From Acidobacteriota bacterium (GTDB lineage: Bacteria; Acidobacteriota; Vicinamibacteria; Marinacidobacterales; Marinacidobacteraceae): DNA of 63,233 nt. Numbering within the stretch: the stretch's first letter is position 1; the number at the start of each line of letters is the position of its first letter. The notes below the pieces were generated by a model. The model ran no database searches. It saw only the letters and a program-made list of their open reading frames with translations, and was not told the origin of the DNA. Below are positions 26,576 to 35,372 of the stretch, in pieces. The stretch lies in NCBI GenBank assembly GCA_022826195.1, contig JAJDVI010000018.1:37501-100733 (forward strand), given 5' to 3'. The position numbers were made by a program, and so were the translations under genes.

Positions 26576-28783
26576 TCAGGGCTGCCACAACCACGTCCCC
26601 TTGACGATGAGTTGGCGGCGGGCCGGGAACGGCTCCAAGGCGCTGTCGAGCGAGGCGTTGTCGTTGTAGACGACGTAGAGAAAGGAAAGGGGCCGGAACT
26701 CCCACGAGACCCGAACGTTCAGGCTCGACGCGTCGATGGCCGTGTTGTACTGCCAGATGCCCGCCAGTTCGAGGCGTGGGTCGAGTGCGAGGCGGAGTTC
26801 GGGCGTGAGCAGGTGCGTCGTGCCGTCCGACCCGCCGACGTCGTGGAAGCGATTCATCTCCCACGACACGAACCCGGCGACGTGCGGCGAAAGCACCGCC
26901 TTCGCCGATACCTCGCTCCTGTCGAGCGAACCGTCGTAGAAAGGACCGGTCGTGTATTGCACGCCGCCGGTGACGTTCGCGGACGGATCGTGCGCGGCCG
27001 AGAGGGTCCAGCGCGTGAATTGGTAGTCGTCCGCCGGCACCCGAATCCCGGGGACCGGCTGGAAGGCGCCGTCGAACTCCTGCCACTCGGGACGAAGCGA
27101 GAGTCCGACTTCCCCGCCGTTTTCGAGCACCAGCGTCAGCGGCCGGATGCTCACCGAGCCGGAGAAGAAGTCCGCGGTGGAGGCGCGGTTGAAGAGGAAG
27201 GCGGTCACCCCCGGGGTGTAGGCGCGCGCCCAGCGGGGGAGCCAGTCCGGACGGAGGTCGAGGCTGAAGGCCGGACTCGTCACGATCACGTCGTTGCCGA
27301 AGACGAAGCCGGAGCGGGGCTCCCACTCCGCCCCGATGTATTCCTGGAGCCAGCCGACGTAGCCCCACGGCGCGCTGTTCCCTACCCACGCGTGCCCGGC
27401 CCAGCCGTCGCCTCCACTTCCCTCGGTGAACGAGCGCGAGACCATTCCCCGCGTGAAGAGGTTCGTCGTGGGACGGAAGAACCAGTCGGCGGCGGCGACG
27501 GTGTTGAGGGCCGAGGCGCCGGCCGGCAGGCCCTGGTCGTGCCGGGTGGCGACCAGCCCGCCGAGGCGTCCCGCCGCCCCGAAGTTCCGCGCGTAGCGCC
27601 CCACGCCGAAGACGCTGCCGTCAGCCTGCCCGAAGCCTTCCTGCCGCACGAGGAGCGCACCCGCGCTGGACCTCGTCGATCGGTGCGTCACGCGCGCTCC
27701 GGCGGTGACCGGAACGGGCGATCCGTCGGCGTCGAGTCCGATGCGGCGGCTGTAGAACGGCGAGATGACGTCAAGGCCCGTGTCGAAGAGCCCGGCGCTC
27801 TCCAGGAAGAAGGTGCGCCGCTCGGGAAAGAAGACCGAGAAGCGTTCGAGGTTGACCACCTGCCGGTCCACCTCGGCCTGGGCGAAGTCCATGTTGTAGG
27901 TCAGGTCGAGCACCGTGTTGGGCGTCGCCGCCCATTTCACGTCGATGCCCGCGTCGCCAGTGGATGCCCGGTCGCTGAACGGAACGTCCCCGGTGGACCG
28001 GGTGCGTCCCACCGCGTAGGGCTGGATCTGCGCGTTCACGCCCGGTGGCGGCGGCGCGATTCCCTCGAGGCGCCCCGCGAAGGCCATGTCCCACGGTTCG
28101 ACGCCGCGATGCCAGGGGGACCAGCCGCTTGTTTCCTGAATCGCCCGCGCCTCCCGGATGAAGTTCACCCGCCAGCGGGCGCCGCCCAGATAGCGGAGCG
28201 TCTTCCACGGGATGGACATCTCCACCGTCCATCCGTCCTCGATGCGGGCCGTGCGCACCCGCCAGATCCCGTTCCACGCCTCGTCCGTATCCCGCCCATC
28301 GAAAACCAGCAGGTCGCGCTGCACCCCGTCGGGATTCGTCATGAACGCCATCGCGAAGCGGCCGTCGCCGAAGCCGTCGAGCAGGACGCCGAAGACGTCG
28401 CTGGTCTCGTAGCTGAAGTCGCGGCGCAGCCCTTCCACGCGGGTGGCGGCGGGAACCTCCGGATCCGTCATCGCGGCCCCGACGTACAGCCCCGCGTCGT
28501 CCCAGAGGAGACGAACGCTGGTCGGGGCGCGGCTTGGCGCTCCGGCCGCGGGATCGACCTGGACAAAGGCGCCGATGCGGCGGGCCGCGTCCCACGCATC
28601 GTCTTCGAGACGCCCGTCCACCTCGATCGGACCCGTCGCTCGCGACGCGTGAGCGACCGGGACCTCCGTTCCGCCGGTGGCGGCGGGGAGGAGGGATGCT
28701 CCGAGGCCACCCAGTGCGAGCAGGCGCCACCGCCGCCGCAACCGCGGCGATGGGCGGTGGGAGAGCCTGGCGCGATGCGTCAC
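26576..28783 (-). CDS. CBM9/DUF5916 outer-membrane protein
   Basis: Protein of 735 residues from a GTG start that overlaps the stop of the ABC permease upstream (GTGA). After an Arg-rich signal sequence (WRLLALGGLGASLLPAA) comes a CBM9-like beta-sandwich (GPIEVDGRLEDDAWDAA, residues ~50-230) and then the DUF5916 region with VNLERFSVFFPERRTFFLESAGLFD, followed by a strand-rich part that resembles a barrel and ends TWLWQP. Such proteins are common in Acidobacteriota, Gemmatimonadota and Bacteroidota; their function is not known. Its coupling to an ABC-2 transporter suggests that it serves the same process. Confidence 0.82.
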   Translation of the reverse strand: MTHRARLSHRPSPRLRRRWRLLALGGLGASLLPAATGGTEVPVAHASRATGPIEVDGRLEDDAWDAARRIGAFVQVDPAAGAPSRAPTSVRLLWDDAGLYVGAAMTDPEVPAATRVEGLRRDFSYETSDVFGVLLDGFGDGRFAMAFMTNPDGVQRDLLVFDGRDTDEAWNGIWRVRTARIEDGWTVEMSIPWKTLRYLGGARWRVNFIREARAIQETSGWSPWHRGVEPWDMAFAGRLEGIAPPPPGVNAQIQPYAVGRTRSTGDVPFSDRASTGDAGIDVKWAATPNTVLDLTYNMDFAQAEVDRQVVNLERFSVFFPERRTFFLESAGLFDTGLDVISPFYSRRIGLDADGSPVPVTAGARVTHRSTRSSAGALLVRQEGFGQADGSVFGVGRYARNFGAAGRLGGLVATRHDQGLPAGASALNTVAAADWFFRPTTNLFTRGMVSRSFTEGSGGDGWAGHAWVGNSAPWGYVGWLQEYIGAEWEPRSGFVFGNDVIVTSPAFSLDLRPDWLPRWARAYTPGVTAFLFNRASTADFFSGSVSIRPLTLVLENGGEVGLSLRPEWQEFDGAFQPVPGIRVPADDYQFTRWTLSAAHDPSANVTGGVQYTTGPFYDGSLDRSEVSAKAVLSPHVAGFVSWEMNRFHDVGGSDGTTHLLTPELRLALDPRLELAGIWQYNTAIDASSLNVRVSWEFRPLSFLYVVYNDNASLDSALEPFPARRQLIVKGTWLWQP

Positions 28784-30213
28784 GCTTCCCGGAATCGCGT
28801 CTGGAGCCTCGCGAGATTCCTTCGCGCCAGGGCCGCCGCCAGCAGCCCCAGGCCGAACAGGTAGCCGACCGGGAACAGGACGCTCCGGCCTACCGCGCCG
28901 AGATCGCCCTCCCGGAACGCATAGGCCGGGACCGCGTCGACTTCGGCGACCGTCAGCCGTTCGCCGGCGAGAACCTTGGCTTCCACGTGCCGGGCAATGG
29001 CCCGCTTGTAGTCCCTGACCTCTCCCTCGAAGCGGACCTGCCGCGCGAGATCCGTACCGGAGATCTCGTTGATGGACAGCATGGCGAGGGCCGCCGGGGC
29101 GGCGTACTGCACGAGGCTCAGGAACGACTGCCGCCGGTCCTGGACCGCCTCGAACTCCTCCAGCACCGGTTCCACGGCGCGGTCCACCGTCTCGTTCACC
29201 AGATAGGAGACCCGGATGTACTCGGGGATCGTGTAGTTCTCGACGGTGAGTTCCGGGTGGTCCAGCAGCATGCCCCGCATGACGTCCGCCCGCGACCGAT
29301 AGGCCTCGTTCGAGACCTCGCGGGCGGTTGACAGGAACGCCAGTTGCGACGGGGCGGGATGGATGAGCTGGGCGGCCGCGGCCAGCACCGCGGGTCCCAC
29401 CAGGCCGTTCAGGACCCAGAACCCGATCATCATCATCGCGGTGGTCTCACTCCTCCGGTTGAGGCTGACGAACCAGTGGATGGCTCCGGTCCAGAACGCG
29501 AAATAACCGGACGCCGCCAGGAACCAGAACCCGAAGCGCCCCAGCCGCTCGCCGCCGGGGACGCCGCCCGCCCCGATGAAGAGCCCGGCGAGCAGGGCGG
29601 CGACGAGAATGGCGAACACCGCGCCCAGGCGAACGAGCAGCTTCGACCGGACCACCGCGCGCACCGAGACCGGGTGCGACAGGAGCAGGCCGAGCCGGCC
29701 ACTGTCCCGGTCGCGGGACAACGCTCCGAACGTCAGTGCGATCATCAGGAGGGGCATGACGAAGAGCACCGCGAAGGCGAGGTCCAGCTTGCCGGCGCGA
29801 ATCTCGTTCGGGCTCTGGAACTGGTAGTTCCCGAACAGCCGGTCCACGCTGCGCCAGAGCGCCACCCGGGCCGTGAAGGGGTGCACGTCCGTTACCCCGC
29901 GGGAGAAATCGGCCAGCGGCCCCGGCGCGGCGACGGCAGGCCGGGCGACATCCATGGCGAGGCCGGCGAACACGTCGTCCTCGGGCGCCACGTCCCCCGA
30001 CTCGACCGCGACGACCCGTTCGCGCCAGTCCGCCGCCCGCTCGAGGTGCTCGGCTTCGAAGGCCGCCGCCGCCTCTTCGAGCGCCTCGCGGTACTGGGCG
30101 CCCCGGAGCGATGCCGAGAGGCAGATCAGGGCGAACAGTCCCAGCAGGAGGACCTGCAGGCGATCCCCGAGGAGCGCCCGGCGTTCGTGCTTGAGGATGG
30201 CCCGCATGGTCAC
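28780..30213 (-). CDS. ABC-2/DUF3526-type permease, cassette 2, second subunit
   Basis: Permease of 477 residues, paralogue of the 21648 protein (same length). N-terminal basic helix (RAILKHERRALLGDRLQVLLLG), large periplasmic domain, membrane block with LSRDRDSGRLGLLLSHPVSVR, a second periplasmic part with NEAYRSRADVMRGMLLDHPE that parallels NEAVNQRSELLARYLEDHPE of the other cassette, and a C-terminal anchor. The GTG at 30213 overlaps the stop of the first permease; an in-frame ATG at 30207 is an alternative. It is coupled to both neighbours, so the transporter and the DUF5916 gene form one message. Confidence 0.85.
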   Translation of the reverse strand: MTMRAILKHERRALLGDRLQVLLLGLFALICLSASLRGAQYREALEEAAAAFEAEHLERAADWRERVVAVESGDVAPEDDVFAGLAMDVARPAVAAPGPLADFSRGVTDVHPFTARVALWRSVDRLFGNYQFQSPNEIRAGKLDLAFAVLFVMPLLMIALTFGALSRDRDSGRLGLLLSHPVSVRAVVRSKLLVRLGAVFAILVAALLAGLFIGAGGVPGGERLGRFGFWFLAASGYFAFWTGAIHWFVSLNRRSETTAMMMIGFWVLNGLVGPAVLAAAAQLIHPAPSQLAFLSTAREVSNEAYRSRADVMRGMLLDHPELTVENYTIPEYIRVSYLVNETVDRAVEPVLEEFEAVQDRRQSFLSLVQYAAPAALAMLSINEISGTDLARQVRFEGEVRDYKRAIARHVEAKVLAGERLTVAEVDAVPAYAFREGDLGAVGRSVLFPVGYLFGLGLLAAALARRNLARLQTRFREA

Positions 30214-31643
30214 GCCGCCACCTCGCCGAGGAACCCCCGGCGAACTCCGAGGGCCGCCACCGCGACCGCCATCGCGAACCAGAGCAGGAGGATGATCACG
30301 TCGCCCCGCACCCCGCGGACGGCGTCGCCGATGCCGGGGGCGGTGTAGGCGAAGTCGGGGTTCTGCCGCCAGAAGTCGTTGCCGGAGACGTAGGCGTAGC
30401 CGTCCGCGCCGCCGTGGTCGATCATTTCCTGGTTCAGCAGCAGCACGAACTCGCGCCGGAACTGCTCGGCTTCGTCGGCGAAGTGCCGGTAGGCGTGGAT
30501 GTCGGTGCCCGCGAGCGCCATCGAGACGTTCTGCGCAGCGATCGTGGGGGAGAAAAGCGCGAAGACCCGCGCGATGGCGCGCTGGCGCTCATAGCTGCCC
30601 CAGAGTTCGTCGTACAGGGCGTCGAACACGTCGTTGGCGAACTCTTCGCTCTCCTGGAGGAGGTGCCCGTCATAGTTGATGGGGAGTTCCTCGACCGTCT
30701 CCACTCCGTATTCGGCGAGGATGTCGTCCAACACCTGCTGCCGCCGCTGAACGGCCTCGTCGCTCCCGCCCCAGAACGGATCGGAGGATTCCCGCTGGAG
30801 ACGGGCGGTGAACTCGTGCGCCGGGGGAGCGGGGGCGAGGGCGCCCGCCACGTCGGGCCCGATTCTCGGCCCCAGGATCGTCGCGACGATCCAGATGCCC
30901 ATCAATCCGGCGAGCGCCGTCCGGGAGCGGGAACTCAGCGCGGACACCCCCAGCGCGAGAAAGACGAAGATCGCGAGGTAGACGAGATACAGGGCCGCCA
31001 GCGCCGCGGTGCGCAACCCGGTGTCGGGCAGCCGCTCGATGCCCTCCGCGCTCATCAGGAAAGCGGAGCCGAGCAGTACGCCGAAGACGAGCAGACCCGT
31101 CAGGCTGAAGGCGGAGACGGCCTTCCCGAGCAGGAGCGAGACCGGGCGCATGCCGGCGGCCAGGAGCTGGCGAAGCGTCCCGGACTCGCGTTCGGCGGCG
31201 ACGGCCCCATAGAGAAGGATGAAGATCAGCAGGGGGCCGAAGACCTGGATCACCCATGCCGGGTTCAACTGGGCGATCCGCTGGATCTCGACGGCGTCCT
31301 CGACGGGCCTGAGCGCGGCGGGATCGCGGTAGTGCGCTTCCAGCCAGATGGCGTTGCCCACGTAGTCGGTCAGACCCGGGTCGAATACAGCGAGGTTGAA
31401 GGTCGGCTGGAACGCGTAGCGCGAGAAGTGGGCCGCGGTATGCGGGTTCTTCAGTCCCTGCGTGTCCCAGATTTCCCGGTCCATCGCGACCGCGGAAGCG
31501 CGTTCCCGTTCCATCGTGGAAACGGCGCTCCACCCGGTCACGGTGGCGGCCAGGCCGAGCAGCGCGACGATGCCGAACACGGTGACGACCCGGCCGTCGC
31601 GCCAGTACTGCGTGAACTCCTTACGGGCGATCGCGCGGATCAT
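30210..31643 (-). CDS. ABC-2/DUF3526-type permease, cassette 2, first subunit
   Basis: Permease of 477 residues with the DUF3526 layout: AIARKEFTQYWRDGRVVTVFG at the membrane entry, periplasmic GLKNPHTAAHFSRYAFQP and IWLEAHYRD, coupling helix AAERESGTLRQLLAAGMRPVSL, a second periplasmic part with LPINYDGHLLQESEEFANDV, and a C-terminal anchor. The corresponding segments in the 23081 protein are nearly the same, so the two cassettes are duplicates. Its ATG overlaps the ATPase stop as ATGA. The complex may export a substrate or act on envelope ligands; direction and cargo are unknown. Confidence 0.85.
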   Translation of the reverse strand: MIRAIARKEFTQYWRDGRVVTVFGIVALLGLAATVTGWSAVSTMERERASAVAMDREIWDTQGLKNPHTAAHFSRYAFQPTFNLAVFDPGLTDYVGNAIWLEAHYRDPAALRPVEDAVEIQRIAQLNPAWVIQVFGPLLIFILLYGAVAAERESGTLRQLLAAGMRPVSLLLGKAVSAFSLTGLLVFGVLLGSAFLMSAEGIERLPDTGLRTAALAALYLVYLAIFVFLALGVSALSSRSRTALAGLMGIWIVATILGPRIGPDVAGALAPAPPAHEFTARLQRESSDPFWGGSDEAVQRRQQVLDDILAEYGVETVEELPINYDGHLLQESEEFANDVFDALYDELWGSYERQRAIARVFALFSPTIAAQNVSMALAGTDIHAYRHFADEAEQFRREFVLLLNQEMIDHGGADGYAYVSGNDFWRQNPDFAYTAPGIGDAVRGVRGDVIILLLWFAMAVAVAALGVRRGFLGEVAA

Positions 31644-32365
31644 GCCGGGCCTCCGGCGGCGCCGCCCCGCATGTGATCGAGATAGATCTTCTCCAGTTCC
31701 GCGCCCGTCACGGACGCCGGATCCAGTTGTTCGACCAGTTCTCCGGACTTCATGATGCCGATGGTCGTGCCGAGTTCCATGGCGCGGAAGATGTCGTGCG
31801 TCGCCAGCAGGATGGCGGCGCCGTCGCGCCGGAGGTCGGCGAGGACCTCGGTGAACTCGTTCGCCGCCGCGGGATCGAGCCCCGAGAGCGGCTCGTCGAG
31901 GAGGAAGGCGCTCGCCCGCCGGGCCAGGGCCGCGGCGATCGCGACCTTCTGGCGCATCCCCTTGGAGTACCCCGAAACGCGCCGGCGCGCCTCGAGCGCA
32001 TCGAGCCCGGCGCGTTCGAGGAACCGGAGGAGTTCATCGGTCCCGTAGTCCCGGTGTCCGGAGAGTTCGGCGAGGAACTCCAGGTTCTCCAGCCCGGTCA
32101 GGGACGGGTAGAGCGCCACCTGCTCCGGGATGTACGCGAGATGCCGCTTGGAGCCGACCGGATCGCGCTGGACGTCGTGTCCGTTGACCAGCGCCGATCC
32201 GGAAGTCGGTTCGATGAAGGCGAGGAAGAGGTTGATGGTGGTGGTCTTGCCGGCGCCGTTGGCGCCGAGGAGGCACAGCGACTCCCCGGCGCCGATCCGG
32301 ACGTTCAGGGCGTTCAGCGCCCTCACGTCGCCGAACGACTTCGTAAGCTCCTTGGCCTCGAGCAT
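31640..32365 (-). CDS. ABC transporter ATPase, cassette 2
   Basis: Nucleotide-binding subunit of 241 residues. Walker A LLGANGAGKTTTINLFL, Q-loop region IPEQVALYPSLTG, signature YSKGMRQKVAIA, Walker B AFLLDEPLSGLDP and switch LATHDIFRAMELG are complete; the end IYLDHMRGG matches cassette 1. It starts directly at the ABC domain (MLEAKELTKSFGDV) with a GGAGGAACCACC ribosome site and has no N-terminal arm, unlike its paralogue. It follows the TonB receptor gene by 35 bases, which makes receptor, ATPase, two permeases and DUF5916 protein one likely operon. Confidence 0.93.
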   Translation of the reverse strand: MLEAKELTKSFGDVRALNALNVRIGAGESLCLLGANGAGKTTTINLFLAFIEPTSGSALVNGHDVQRDPVGSKRHLAYIPEQVALYPSLTGLENLEFLAELSGHRDYGTDELLRFLERAGLDALEARRRVSGYSKGMRQKVAIAAALARRASAFLLDEPLSGLDPAAANEFTEVLADLRRDGAAILLATHDIFRAMELGTTIGIMKSGELVEQLDPASVTGAELEKIYLDHMRGGAAGGPA

Positions 32366-32400
32366 GGTGGTTCCTCCGGGTTCCGCGGGGGCAGGTCGGA

Positions 32401-34752
32401 TCAATACCGGTATCGGACGGTGAACAGGATGGTCCGGGGCTCGCCGGGGGTCACGAACCCCTCGTTGAAGCCGGTGCCGGGATTGAAGTACCGCTCGTCC
32501 AGGATGTTGTTGAAGTTGAGCTGGAGCCGGATCCGTTCGTTCAGCGGGTACGCGGCGCCGACGTCCAGGAGGGTGTGCTCGTCCACGAAGTAGTTGTTCG
32601 GTACGTCTCCCGCGCGGTCCGATGCGAAGCTGGCGCCGGCCAGGGCGGTCAGTCCCGGAAGCGGCCCCGACCGGAACACGTAGGAGGTCCAGACCCGCCC
32701 GGAATGGACCGGGACGCCGGGAAGCCGGTTGCCGACGTTGGAAGGCGTGAACCGGTCGGCGGTCGTCTCGTTGGCGATGTAGGCGTAGTTGGCGAGCAGG
32801 GTCCAGTTCGGCTGGATCGCCGCGGCGACGTCCACGTCCACGCCTCGCGTCCGCTGGGCGCCGATGAAGTTGGGAAGGAAGGTGAGGGGGTCGTTCAGCG
32901 AGATGCCGTCCCGCTCCAGATCGAAGAACGCCACGGTGCCGGTCACGTTGCCGAAACCCAGCTTGATGCCGGCTTCGAGTTGCTCCGAGGTCTCCGGGAT
33001 GTAGCGGCTCACCCCGGCATTCGGGAGCTGCGGGCTGATGGCCTGGCCCCAGCCGACGAAGGGAACCACGTGGTCGCTGAGCGCGAAGGTCAGGCCCACC
33101 CGGGGCGAGACCTCCTCGATGTCGGCCTCGGCGAAGTCGCAGGCGTCGCAGTCGGTCTCCTGATCGATGTCGTCGAACCGGACGCCGAGGGAGACGCCGA
33201 GCCGGTCGGTGAGTTCGAAGAGGCCGTTCGCATAGACGGCGAACGTATCGAGCTCGCTGTAGTAGTTCGTGTAGCCGATGGACCCGACTTCGGTCGGCGC
33301 CATTCCGTAGGCGGGGGCCAGGACGTCGATCGGTGGCAGGCTTCCGAAGATGAAGTCCTCCGAATCGGCCCGGAACTGGCCGTAGTCCACCCCGAACAGG
33401 ACCCGGTGCGTCTGGCCGAACAGGTCGAACTCTCCCAGCAGATCCACGACGGCGAACGACTCGCGGTCGTCCTCGGGATAGATCCACAGCAGCCGGCCCA
33501 GCGACCGGTTGTCCTCCTCGAGGCCCAGGGGAAAGGCGAAGTTCTCGACGATGGTCCGGTCCTGGTAACGGCCGAGCGACTTCAGGGTCCAGCGGTCGGC
33601 GAGGTCGAACTCCAGCGACACGGTGGCCATCCGGTTGTCGTACCGGTGTCCGTTGCGCTCCTCGAAGGGCGATGCGGGCAGGTCGGGCTCCCCGATGTCG
33701 AGCGCGCGGGGCAGACGGGCATCTTCGGGGCCCTCGATCGTCCCGTAGAGCGGCAATCCGACGTGGAAGGGCGTGTGCCGGTTGCGCAGGTCGCCCTCGA
33801 TCAGGAAACGAAACCTGCCGCCGTCGTCGAAACGGACCGCCGCCGCCGCGCCCTCGCGATCGATGAAGCCGTGGTCCACGAAGGTGTCGGAGCGCTCCAG
33901 GTTCGCCATCAGCCGGTAGGAGAACGGCGTATCGCCGATCGGTCCGGTGGTGTCCAGCCAGGTGGAGCGCGTGCCCCGGTCGCTGACCGTCGCCGATCCG
34001 GTGAAGCCGAACTGCGACTGCGGGCGCTTCGTGACGAGGTTGATGACCCCGCCGAGTCCGCCGGCGCTCTGGACGCCGTAGTAGGTGGACGCGGGACCCT
34101 TGAGCACCTCGACGCGCTCGAGCTGGTGCAGGTCGTATTCGAGGTTGTAGAAGCGGTTCCGGTTTCCGTTGACGATGAGGGCCGCGTCCTGGCCGCGGAT
34201 GCGGTAGGGGCTGTAGGTCGCCGCCAGTCCGCGCGAGGTGGAGCCGCCCGAGACGTTGACCAGCACGTCCGAGATGTGGATGGCCGACTGGGCCTCGATC
34301 AGGTCGATGGGAATGAGCTGGATGGACTGGGGAATGTCGAGGACGGACGCCGGGAACCGGGTGCCCACCGCGCTCACGCGGGGATAGCCCGGAGCCTCGG
34401 CCGTCACCTCGACCCGCTCCTCGACCGTCGGGGGGATCTGGAAGTCGGCGGTCACGGGGGCGTCGGAGGCCACCTCCACCGTGCGCCGGCCACTCACCAG
34501 CATTCCCTGCTCCACCAGCAGTTCGTAGGTGCCGGCGTCCAGGCCGGCAATCTCGAAACGCCCCTCGGCGTCCGTCGTCGCGGACGCTCCGGTCGCCGGG
34601 ATCCGGACCACGGCGCCCATCACCGGGGCGCCGCTGTCCGCGAAGGTGACGGCGCCGCGCACGGCGCCGTCCTCACGCGCCTCGACGGGCGCGGTTGCGA
34701 GGGCGGCCAGCAGGCCGGCCGCCAGGAAGAGAAGGAACTTGGATCGGTACAT
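32401..34752 (-). CDS. Siderophore-type TonB-dependent receptor A
   Basis: Outer-membrane receptor of 783 residues: signal peptide (FLLFLAAGLLAALATAPVEA), carboxypeptidase-regulatory-like domain (GAVTFADSGAPVMGAVVRIP), plug with SIQLIPIDLIEAQSAIHISD and VEVLKGPASTYYGVQSAGG, then a barrel closing with PRTILFTVRYRY. The plug pattern (PQSI...VIP/LIP..LI..., ERVEVLKGPAS.LYG) is that of ferric-siderophore receptors (FhuA/FecA class). The first ~29 codons and the upstream leader are almost the same as those of receptor B. It is followed by the ABC-2 cassette 2 ATPase, and preceded by CxxCH copy 2. Substrate unknown. Confidence 0.9.
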   Translation of the reverse strand: MYRSKFLLFLAAGLLAALATAPVEAREDGAVRGAVTFADSGAPVMGAVVRIPATGASATTDAEGRFEIAGLDAGTYELLVEQGMLVSGRRTVEVASDAPVTADFQIPPTVEERVEVTAEAPGYPRVSAVGTRFPASVLDIPQSIQLIPIDLIEAQSAIHISDVLVNVSGGSTSRGLAATYSPYRIRGQDAALIVNGNRNRFYNLEYDLHQLERVEVLKGPASTYYGVQSAGGLGGVINLVTKRPQSQFGFTGSATVSDRGTRSTWLDTTGPIGDTPFSYRLMANLERSDTFVDHGFIDREGAAAAVRFDDGGRFRFLIEGDLRNRHTPFHVGLPLYGTIEGPEDARLPRALDIGEPDLPASPFEERNGHRYDNRMATVSLEFDLADRWTLKSLGRYQDRTIVENFAFPLGLEEDNRSLGRLLWIYPEDDRESFAVVDLLGEFDLFGQTHRVLFGVDYGQFRADSEDFIFGSLPPIDVLAPAYGMAPTEVGSIGYTNYYSELDTFAVYANGLFELTDRLGVSLGVRFDDIDQETDCDACDFAEADIEEVSPRVGLTFALSDHVVPFVGWGQAISPQLPNAGVSRYIPETSEQLEAGIKLGFGNVTGTVAFFDLERDGISLNDPLTFLPNFIGAQRTRGVDVDVAAAIQPNWTLLANYAYIANETTADRFTPSNVGNRLPGVPVHSGRVWTSYVFRSGPLPGLTALAGASFASDRAGDVPNNYFVDEHTLLDVGAAYPLNERIRLQLNFNNILDERYFNPGTGFNEGFVTPGEPRTILFTVRYRY

Positions 34753-34990
34753 CTGTGTTCTCCCGAGTTCTCGCCCTCGGCAAGACGGTTCCGGCGGGGG
34801 CCGTGCGTGACGCGGCGGACCGTTCGTTCCTGAGGGCTTCCCGAGCGTCGTCGGGAGAACGCGGTAGCCGCGAGGGGACGCGCGCGGTCGGACGACCGCG
34901 GCGGCGTGCCGGCCCTACGCCCGCCGCTTGGCGGCGGACGGGCACGGCCGGTTTGCGGAACTACGCGGGAGGAGCGCGGGCGGGGCGGCG
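34665..34990. repeat. Direct repeat R-A (receptor 5' end plus leader)
   Basis: About 325 bases that match 37661-37985 at roughly 90% by eye with few length changes. It spans the first ~29 codons of receptor A, its leader and the end of CxxCH copy 2. The coding part is free of indels between the two copies. Confidence 0.8.
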
Positions 34991-35233
34991 GACGGAGCGC
35001 CGGGAAGGGACCCTGGGAACATCAGCACCGGGCTCGACGGGCCCGGCGCTATGGACGGCGACCGGCGCTCCCGGTCTCGGGTCATCAGCGGTCTGGTCCG
35101 CGGAATGGCAAACGGCGCATTCGCGGTCGTGCGGATGCTCCCCGTGCCAGGCGCCCGCGGGGACCCCGACCAGCAGGACCAGCGGGATGACGATCGCCGC
35201 CAGCCCGCCGGTCCGCAGTCGTCTGGTACCCAT
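34961..35233 (-). CDS. Small exported His/CxxCH protein, copy 2
   Basis: Protein of 90 residues: MGTRRLRTGG, a hydrophobic segment (LAAIVIPLVLLVGVPAG), AWHGEHPHDRE, the CAVCH motif and a Pro/Arg-rich tail ending RRPARAPPA. It pairs most closely with copy 3 (37912). It is 208 bases upstream of receptor A on the same strand. The copy ends at TAG directly after RAPPA; in copy 3 the same triplet is a sense codon. No clear promoter of the copy-1/copy-4 type is present in front of it. Role as for copy 1: exported haem or metal binding is possible, unproven. Confidence 0.75.
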   Translation of the reverse strand: MGTRRLRTGGLAAIVIPLVLLVGVPAGAWHGEHPHDRECAVCHSADQTADDPRPGAPVAVHSAGPVEPGADVPRVPSRRSVRRPARAPPA

Positions 35234-35372
35234 GATCAGTGCGGGATGCTACTGCCTTCGCCGGGCTCTACGCCCGTGGCCCCGGTCCGGTTCCCCGCCT
35301 CCCGAAGACCCGGCAGGCGGCGAGGACCGGACCCCGGCCGGAGGCCCTGCGAAGAACCGCGCGATCCCGTCA

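Noticed and set aside
34529..34810. Short plus-strand frames in the duplicated leader regions as conserved small proteins
   Set aside because: They are conserved only because the DNA is duplicated; they run antisense to the receptor start and have no ribosome sites.
35234..35372. Possible cobalamin riboswitch between receptor B and CxxCH copy 2
   Set aside because: GCCAC and GGGAACCGG-like pieces are present on the minus strand, but the B12 box and the ordered core are missing, so no riboswitch can be claimed.
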